DNA of 27,678 bases from Euryarchaeota archaeon UBA550. Its GTDB lineage: Archaea; Thermoplasmatota; Poseidoniia; Poseidoniales; Poseidoniaceae. The notes below the pieces were generated by a model, which did no database searches, was not told the origin of the DNA, and saw nothing but the letters and a program-made list of their open reading frames with translations. How positions within the stretch are numbered: position 1 is the stretch's first letter; the number at the start of each line of letters is the position of its first letter. Below, piece after piece: positions 22,529 to 27,678 of the stretch. The stretch spans positions 1 to 27,678 of the forward strand of contig DAYA01000015.1 of NCBI GenBank assembly GCA_002506705.1, read 5' to 3'. The position numbers and the translations under genes are program-made.

Positions 22529-23512
22529 ATGAGTCTTGGTGACAACATTGTCGTGACTCTTTTTGGAGAGTCCCATGGCCCCGCAGTTGGCGCTCTTATA
22601 GACGGTATGCCTCCAAATATAGAAATTGATGCGGACCAGTTGATCGCTGACATGGTCGCTCGTAGACCTGGCTCCGGCTTGGCGAGCAAAAGGAAAGAAA
22701 CCGATGATGTCGAGATACTCTCAGGCGTACATGCTGGGAAAACGACTGGAATGCCGGTTTTGTTACTCATAAGAAATCGTGATGTTAAATCAAAAGATTA
22801 CTCATTCCTACCATATCAACCAAGACCCGGCCACGTAGATCATCCGATTAGCGTCAAAACCGGTGGCGCAGCAGACCTTCGAGGTGGAGGTTCGTTCTCT
22901 GCAAGGCTAACTGCTGGACTTGTTGCTGCTGCATCACTGTCACGTAACATTCTCCCTGAAGACTGGAAAATCGAAGCAAAGGTCGGCGCTCTAGGTGGAC
23001 TCGAGGGTGAAGATGGAATTGCTTTAGCGGAAAATGCTAGGAAAGATGGGGATTCTCTTGGAAGCAGGGTTGACTTGGTAATTTCGGGCTTACCTGTTGG
23101 CTTTGGTGAACCGTGGTTTGAAGGCATTGAACCTGCACTGGCTAGAGGCCTCATGGCAATACCAGCGGCTAGAGCGGTTGAGTTTGGCAGGGGAGTTGAG
23201 GCTGGCGTTATGAGAGGAAGTCAACACAATGACAAGTGGGGCAAAGATATGTCACTATCTGACGGAGCGGATGGTGCTCTAGGTGGAATGGCTAGCGGAG
23301 CACCAATCCATGTTCGAATTACATTCAAACCTCCAAGTGGGATTTCAAAGCCACAGGAAACATTCAATCAAGTTACAGGTATGATGGAAGAATTGGCCAT
23401 TAAGGGCAGGCATGACCCCGTAATTGGACCCAGAGCGAGACCTGTTGTTGAAGCGGTTGCAAGGCTAGTAATCGCTGACCTCGCTATTCAAGGTGGCTAT
23501 ATTGATGGATGA
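22529..23512 (+). CDS. aroC: Chorismate synthase
   Basis: This FMN-dependent enzyme converts 5-enolpyruvylshikimate 3-phosphate to chorismate, the last common step to aromatic amino acids. The N-terminus MSLGDNIVVTLFGESHGP carries the FGESHG signature with its catalytic His16. The second His is in PRPGHVDHP. The phosphate/FMN region RGGGSFSARLTAG follows, and later blocks are MRGSQHNDKWG, FKPPSGISKPQ and IKGRHDPVIGPRARPVVEA. At 327 residues it is compact compared with about 360 for E. coli: the central region and C-terminal tail are both shorter. I chose the ATG at 22529 since it matches the usual N-terminus; a GTG at 22523 would add two residues. It is separated from aroK by 48 bp without an obvious promoter. 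Confidence 0.95.
   Translation: MSLGDNIVVTLFGESHGPAVGALIDGMPPNIEIDADQLIADMVARRPGSGLASKRKETDDVEILSGVHAGKTTGMPVLLLIRNRDVKSKDYSFLPYQPRPGHVDHPISVKTGGAADLRGGGSFSARLTAGLVAAASLSRNILPEDWKIEAKVGALGGLEGEDGIALAENARKDGDSLGSRVDLVISGLPVGFGEPWFEGIEPALARGLMAIPAARAVEFGRGVEAGVMRGSQHNDKWGKDMSLSDGADGALGGMASGAPIHVRITFKPPSGISKPQETFNQVTGMMEELAIKGRHDPVIGPRARPVVEAVARLVIADLAIQGGYIDG
23491..23496 (+). promoter_or_regulatory. Ribosome binding site deciding the lysC start
   Basis: AGGTGG lies 8 nt before ATG 23505, inside the 3' end of aroC. It supports ATG 23505 over the in-frame GTG at 23493, which lies within this site. Confidence 0.5.
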
Positions 23513-24749
23513 AATCATTGTTCACAAGTTTGGAGGCTCTTGCCTTAGAGAGGGCAAGGATATCGACCGGATAGGTGAGATAATCAAAAATCATCAAGGA
23601 CGCAACTTGGTTGTAGTATCCGCATTGTGGGGAATGACTGACCGTCTGAAAAGAGCATCAAATGAGCCTAGATATGCAAACAGGTTGGTTCAAGATTTGA
23701 TTTACCAACATCTAAGATTCGCTCCTGGTTTAGATAAAGGTCCATTCGCTGAATTATTCCAAAATGTAATTACAGGAATTTCAAATGAGTTGCTAAATTA
23801 CACAAGTGGTGAAAAGTCACTTAACTCGGAAAACCTGATTCTAGCAGCAGGTGAGAGACTCAGCGCTCTTGCAGTGGCACATCGACTAAGACAGAATGGA
23901 TTTGAACGTGCTCACCCAGTTGGTGCAGAAGATATTGGATTAAGACTCAAAGGAGTGGGTCGTGCTAAGGAAATAGACATCATATCTTCCAAGCAGCAAC
24001 TGGATATCGAGAGTTTGGTAGGTATTCCGATTCTAACCGGATGGTTCGGTGAAGGAGATGATGGAAATATCGCACTCTTAACGCGAGGTGGTTCTGACCA
24101 TTCTGCAGCAGCATTCGCAAACCTAACAAGTGCATCAAAATTGATTCTATGGAAGGATATCGATGGAATCAAACGATTGAATCCAAGGTGGGGTATCAAT
24201 ACGCCTACGATACCATACCTGGGATACGGACAAGCTGCTGAACTTTCCATGCACGGGACTCCAATTATTCACCCTGCAACTGTACTACCATTGGTTTCAG
24301 AAGGCATACCAATAGAAATCAAGAATTTCCATGACCCTGAAGGAATAATTTCTACCACTATTGGCCCGGATGTAGACAATGAAACCATTGTAGCGATTGG
24401 TTGTCAGCCTGGTGTAGCGGTAATTACTGATGATAAGCCTCTAAGCAGCGACTTGTTGGCTGAAATCGAATACCATGGAATTACTCCATGGTCAATGAAC
24501 TCAACACCAGAGGAAATGAAAATCATCATGCCATTGCACGATCTCCACCTAATCGAATCAAAAATTAGCGGTAAAATCGTTCACAAAACTGCAATTATTT
24601 CTGTTATCGGAAAATCCCATATTCCGATAGAACACGAATTAGTATCTAAAAACGAATACGGTACTAGACTGATAGTTCAAACAGACAAACTTCAGGAAAC
24701 AATTAGTGAACTGTATCACTCTTTGTTCTCTCGCCAAGATTGTAGGTGA
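23505..24749 (+). CDS. lysC: Aspartate kinase
   Basis: This enzyme phosphorylates L-aspartate, the first step toward aspartate semialdehyde. The N-terminus reads EIIVHKFGGSCL, with the KFGGS substrate/ATP motif, and the kinase domain includes VVSALWGMTDRL, LAAGERLSA and LLTRGGSDHSAAAFA. The nucleotide-binding stretch LWKDIDGIKRLNPRW and SMHGTPIIHPATV are also typical. The C-terminal region (about 295-410) is a reduced ACT-like regulatory part, with IVAIGCQPGVAVIT and TAIISVIGKSH as its strands. The length of 414 is at the short end. It overlaps aroC by 8 bp. Its place in the aromatic operon makes sense because ADTH synthase consumes aspartate semialdehyde. The 3' end overlaps the convergent membrane-protein gene by 34 bp. 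Confidence 0.94.
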   Translation: MDEIIVHKFGGSCLREGKDIDRIGEIIKNHQGRNLVVVSALWGMTDRLKRASNEPRYANRLVQDLIYQHLRFAPGLDKGPFAELFQNVITGISNELLNYTSGEKSLNSENLILAAGERLSALAVAHRLRQNGFERAHPVGAEDIGLRLKGVGRAKEIDIISSKQQLDIESLVGIPILTGWFGEGDDGNIALLTRGGSDHSAAAFANLTSASKLILWKDIDGIKRLNPRWGINTPTIPYLGYGQAAELSMHGTPIIHPATVLPLVSEGIPIEIKNFHDPEGIISTTIGPDVDNETIVAIGCQPGVAVITDDKPLSSDLLAEIEYHGITPWSMNSTPEEMKIIMPLHDLHLIESKISGKIVHKTAIISVIGKSHIPIEHELVSKNEYGTRLIVQTDKLQETISELYHSLFSRQDCR

Positions 24750-25630
24750 GTTGGTAGGTCCAAAGCGAATAGTGCACCTACAACGATGAATACAAACAGT
24801 GTTCCTAGTGCGACTCCGTAAACTGAAATCAGTTCGACAGATTCTTCCATGCGGATAGCGGTCTGCTCAGAGAACAGTGAAATGAATGCTGGAAGAATAG
24901 TGTTCACAGACAGCACGAGCATTGCTAGAGAGCCTGCAATCAATGGATTAATCACGAGTGAACGGTGATATTTGCCGACGATTTTCTTGACATTCATCAC
25001 GTAAACTTCTCTTGTTCTGATTGAAGTATCAAGCATACTGAACCTGATTACACCATTTGTTAACTCGAAGTACATCACTAGTAGGACTGCGTAAACAACA
25101 ACCAGTATTGTCAGTAAGAACTGACTGTCACCAAATCCAAAGATATCTTGGGATAATGACACCTTTGAAGATGCAAATCGCATTACTGAAAGAATGAATA
25201 GAACGTAGGATGAAAGCATAAACCTTGCATCTCTAGTCATTGTTCCCCAGAAACCTGTTCCTATTGCACCTGCAACTACCATCAATTGCAGAATATTAGC
25301 AACCGTAATTGAGCCTGTTATCGCAAACCATAGAGTTCCAACTGCTGGAGTAACGATGTATGTCAAAATACCTAGAGCGATTAGCACACCATAGCAACCT
25401 AGTTGCAAGTTTTGAACCATCTTATCTGCAGGCAGGAACTTCATCTTTGGAACGAGTGGACCACCTAGCAGGCTTTCGACGAATGAAGGGATCTCGACGG
25501 TTGGAATAGCATCCTTCGGGATTTCTCCAGTTGCACTTGCAGTACCAGCGAGTTTCTTTCTAGAAGGCGCTGATGAGCGAACTGTTTTGCCGTCGTACAG
25601 GTGAGCTGTATCTCCAGATTTAGTTGCCAT
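24716..25630 (-). CDS. Polytopic membrane protein in MoxR-DUF58 operon
   Basis: This 304-residue protein has a soluble, Ser/Lys/Pro-containing N-terminal segment of about 70 residues, followed by about seven membrane helices (the first near 75-95, the last near 275-295) and a short tail. One notable cytoplasmic-type loop reads LDTSIRTREVYVMNVKKIVGKYHRS. I do not recognise the family. GGAGG-type Shine-Dalgarno sequence lies in the 12-bp gap after the DUF58 stop, so translation follows DUF58 directly. Membrane proteins with this placement are common in MoxR/DUF58 loci and are thought to form or anchor the complex. Its 3' end overlaps lysC on the other strand by 34 bp. Confidence 0.75.
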   Translation of the reverse strand: MATKSGDTAHLYDGKTVRSSAPSRKKLAGTASATGEIPKDAIPTVEIPSFVESLLGGPLVPKMKFLPADKMVQNLQLGCYGVLIALGILTYIVTPAVGTLWFAITGSITVANILQLMVVAGAIGTGFWGTMTRDARFMLSSYVLFILSVMRFASSKVSLSQDIFGFGDSQFLLTILVVVYAVLLVMYFELTNGVIRFSMLDTSIRTREVYVMNVKKIVGKYHRSLVINPLIAGSLAMLVLSVNTILPAFISLFSEQTAIRMEESVELISVYGVALGTLFVFIVVGALFALDLPTHLQSWRENKE

Positions 25631-25642
25631 TCATCTCCCTCC

Positions 25643-26956
25643 TCAGAATCCTCTTGCACCAGCAAGTGCGGTTGATAGTAGCATATCAGGCTCCCAATCC
25701 ATGATGTTAACACCAAGACCTCTCAATTCACTAATCAAGACGTCTCTTTCTGTCTTCAAAACCTCGTATCCAGTTCTATCTAGACGCTTTGCATCGAACT
25801 CGAATTCAAGACTAGATGGTGATAGAACTGTTACGTCGAAATCTCTTGCTCTAAAATCACGTAGTGCGTTTACAATAGTTGGGTCATCTTCTAGGTTCGA
25901 TAGAACAATAATCGGACTTCCCTTGTTGATGTGTGGCATAATCCTGTTCACAACAACCTGTAGTGGTATGTTACCTCTTGCCATTGCACCGGCTAACTTT
26001 GTTAGAATAACGTAAAGTTGCTTCTTTCCAGTATCTCTGTCTACGCTGACTACTTCGTCACCATAGGTGATTAGACCAACCGAATCTCTTCGGCCAAGGA
26101 AATACTTTGCAAGGCTAGCTGCAGCTCTCGTGGAGTAAACCAGCGCATTTCTTGAAACAGGTCCTGTTTCAGCAACTGCTCTAGAGTCGACGATTAGAAT
26201 GATGTCGCTTACAGCGTCTCTTTCACGCTCGTTGACCATTAGTTTACCACTTCTAGCATATGCAGACCAGTTGATTGCTCTAAATGAATCACCTTCGAAG
26301 TATTCTCTCAATGAGTAGAACTCAGAACCAGGTCCCGGCTGACGAATGTTGACAGCTCCAGTGAAAATTTTCGGTACTCTTGATTTGACGAAGGTTTCCT
26401 TCAGGTCTTCCATCTTCGGGAACACAAGGAAGTCGTTGTAGACATGCAATTCCTTTTCCTTGTGGAATAATCCGAATGGATCTTGGACACGGACAGCCAC
26501 TGGTCCAAGACTGTAGAAACCTCTCAATGGGCACTCGACGGTATATTCGATGAACGTCTCACGGCGTGGACCTAGTTCCATCAGAATGTAATTTGCACCA
26601 TCTTTGATACGCATTACTTCTGGTACTCTGTCCTTGACTTCCAGAATCTTTCCAAGCCCAGAATGATTCTGCATACGTAGTGTGACATTTACCTCACCGT
26701 CTTCGAAAATTCTGGCACTGGATAATTTTCGCATTGCAGAGACGTTAGACAAGGAAACTCCTTCCTCACCAGACCATTCTTCTGCTCTGCGGCCGCTTGC
26801 AGCAACGTCAGCGTGACCGCCAAATAGTGCTGCCCAAGTTAGGAATACGAAGATTACCACAGCAATGGTAACCAATTGTGAATTCCTCAATGTAAGACCT
26901 AGCAGGTACATTGCTACCGCTAGGGAACCTAACATTGCACTCTTACGACTCCACAT
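25643..26956 (-). CDS. DUF58 (vWA-like) membrane-anchored protein
   Basis: This 437-residue protein has two N-terminal membrane segments (about 8-22 and 28-46) followed by a soluble part. The DUF58 signature spans about 207-246: PGPGSEFYSLREYFEGDSFRAINW with SAYARSGKLMVNERE. A vWA-like Rossmann region follows: DIILIVDSRAVAE, SVGLITYGDEV and SPIIVLSNLED. The metal-site motif DxSxS expected of active vWA domains is not present (DSRAV around Asp257), so metal-dependent adhesion is doubtful. DUF58 proteins usually work with a MoxR AAA+ ATPase, here encoded 31 bp upstream, in envelope or complex-maturation functions. The specific target is unknown. Confidence 0.92.
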   Translation of the reverse strand: MWSRKSAMLGSLAVAMYLLGLTLRNSQLVTIAVVIFVFLTWAALFGGHADVAASGRRAEEWSGEEGVSLSNVSAMRKLSSARIFEDGEVNVTLRMQNHSGLGKILEVKDRVPEVMRIKDGANYILMELGPRRETFIEYTVECPLRGFYSLGPVAVRVQDPFGLFHKEKELHVYNDFLVFPKMEDLKETFVKSRVPKIFTGAVNIRQPGPGSEFYSLREYFEGDSFRAINWSAYARSGKLMVNERERDAVSDIILIVDSRAVAETGPVSRNALVYSTRAAASLAKYFLGRRDSVGLITYGDEVVSVDRDTGKKQLYVILTKLAGAMARGNIPLQVVVNRIMPHINKGSPIIVLSNLEDDPTIVNALRDFRARDFDVTVLSPSSLEFEFDAKRLDRTGYEVLKTERDVLISELRGLGVNIMDWEPDMLLSTALAGARGF

Positions 26957-26987
26957 GCCATTCGCCTCTCTGTTTCAATTAAGAAAA

Positions 26988-27678
26988 TCAGACAGTAGGA
27001 ACTGGAACTTCTCGCAAGATTGTTTGAATAACCTCACCAGCTTCCAATCCTTTGATTTGGTGCTCTGGCTTTAGGATGATTCTGTGTGCGATTGCGAGTT
27101 CAGCTACGGTCTTGATGTCGTCTGGTGTTACGAAGTCGCGGCCACGAAGAGCTGCTGCTGCACGTGATGTCTTCAGAAGTGCCTGAGAACCACGAGGCGA
27201 CGAACCTACGAGAACACGAGGGTCCTCACGGGTTCTGCTTACGATTTCTACCATGTACATACGTAGTGCTGGGTCGACATAGATGTCTTCACATGCTTGC
27301 TGCATTGCGATAACTCTCTGTGGATCGGTAATAACGTCAACATCGACCGCATCCTTACCACGGTTGATACGTCGAGCAAGGATTTCGTCTTCGTCTGCAC
27401 GGTCTGGGTAACCGACGCTCATCTTGAACATGAAACGGTCCAACTGCGCTTCAGGAAGCGGGTAAGTACCTTCTTGCTCAACAGGGTTTTGAGTTGCCAT
27501 AACAATGAACGGTGCTGGTAATTTGTGGGTGACTGTTCCGATAGTCACCTGCTTCTCCTGCATAGCCTCAAGCAAAGCCGCTTGGGTCTTAGGAGGAGCA
27601 CGGTTAATTTCGTCCGCTAGTAGTAGGTTACAGAATAGTGGACCTGGCTTGAACGTGAATTCTCCCTTCTTAGCATCG
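26988..27678 (-). CDS. MoxR-family AAA+ ATPase (5' end outside window)
   Basis: The frame is open to the window edge on the minus strand, so the start and Walker A are missing; about 229 residues are visible. Walker B LLLADEINR appears near the start, followed by RAPPKTQAALLEAMQEKQVT. The MoxR sensor-1 region is IVMATQNPVEQEGTYPLPEAQLDRFMF, and the arginine/sensor-2 area is GSSPRGSQALLK with HRIILKPEH near the C-terminus. MoxR ATPases act as chaperone-like remodellers of metal-dependent or envelope complexes, usually with a DUF58/vWA partner, as here. The ATG at 27575 is internal to the protein and not the real start. Confidence 0.95.
   Translation of the reverse strand, partial: DAKKGEFTFKPGPLFCNLLLADEINRAPPKTQAALLEAMQEKQVTIGTVTHKLPAPFIVMATQNPVEQEGTYPLPEAQLDRFMFKMSVGYPDRADEDEILARRINRGKDAVDVDVITDPQRVIAMQQACEDIYVDPALRMYMVEIVSRTREDPRVLVGSSPRGSQALLKTSRAAAALRGRDFVTPDDIKTVAELAIAHRIILKPEHQIKGLEAGEVIQTILREVPVPTV

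Noticed and set aside
22186..22770. 194-residue open frame on the minus strand
   Set aside because: It lies opposite aroK and aroC, both with full family motifs. Its translation is Ser/Pro/Ala-rich without motifs, as expected for an antisense shadow.
22529..23512. Chorismate synthase suspected of internal deletion because it is short and has RGGGSFSARLT instead of RGGGRSSARET
   Set aside because: The frame is continuous, both catalytic His regions and the C-terminal motifs are intact, and the variant stretch resembles the archaeal form as I remember it.
1..27678. CRISPR arrays, insertion sequences, phage or toxin-antitoxin genes
   Set aside because: I looked for regularly spaced repeats, transposase motifs and terminal inverted repeats on both strands and saw none.

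Overview
The window reads as a chromosomal segment of an aerobic marine euryarchaeon, most likely a Poseidoniales (Marine Group II) or related Thermoplasmatota genome. This assignment is inferred from gene content, not from a database match. The archaeal markers are an Rpo6/RpoK RNA polymerase subunit, PurP (archaeal purine synthesis), the archaeal early shikimate route (ADTH synthase plus type II 3-dehydroquinate synthase), a GHMP-type shikimate kinase, a HTH_10 (bacterioopsin-activator type) regulator, KaiC-like RecA-fold ATPases, and TATA-type box A elements about 25-30 nt upstream of several first-gene start codons. Aerobic life is indicated by heme O and heme A synthases and tryptophan 2,3-dioxygenase. 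I see no mobile elements, CRISPR arrays, phage genes or rRNA.

Layout. 95-4216 (minus): a duplicated-domain lipoprotein, three adjacent KaiC-like proteins of which only one keeps a Walker A lysine, and a pilin-like membrane protein with a lamin-tail domain. 4311-7398 (plus): a 983-residue surface protein and tRNA-Ser(GCT). 7407-8369: a small membrane protein and a 104-residue orphan. 8370-11384: ctaA-ctaB (minus), divergent from a secreted, membrane-anchored thioredoxin-fold protein (plus). 11464-14053: rpo6, convergent with tryptophan 2,3-dioxygenase, which is divergent from purP. 14108-19061 (minus): a membrane-anchored coiled-coil protein with two DUF2135-like domains, then a FtsX/MacB-type ABC exporter (permease and ATPase). 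19150-24749 (plus): HTH_10 regulator - aroA' - aroB' - aroK - aroC - lysC. 24716-27678 (minus): MoxR AAA+ ATPase (cut by the window end), a DUF58 protein and a polytopic membrane protein.

The most coherent unit is the aromatic operon. Archaeal ADTH synthase condenses L-aspartate semialdehyde with a deoxyketohexose phosphate, so having aspartate kinase at the end of the operon ties precursor supply to the pathway. The most unusual unit is the KaiC-like trio, with one catalytic-looking and two P-loop-defective members, next to a lamin-tail pilin-like protein. Gene packing is tight: four tail-to-tail junctions have 8 bp or less between stops or overlap, and internal operon genes often carry a GAGGTG-type ribosome binding site, whereas several first genes appear leaderless.
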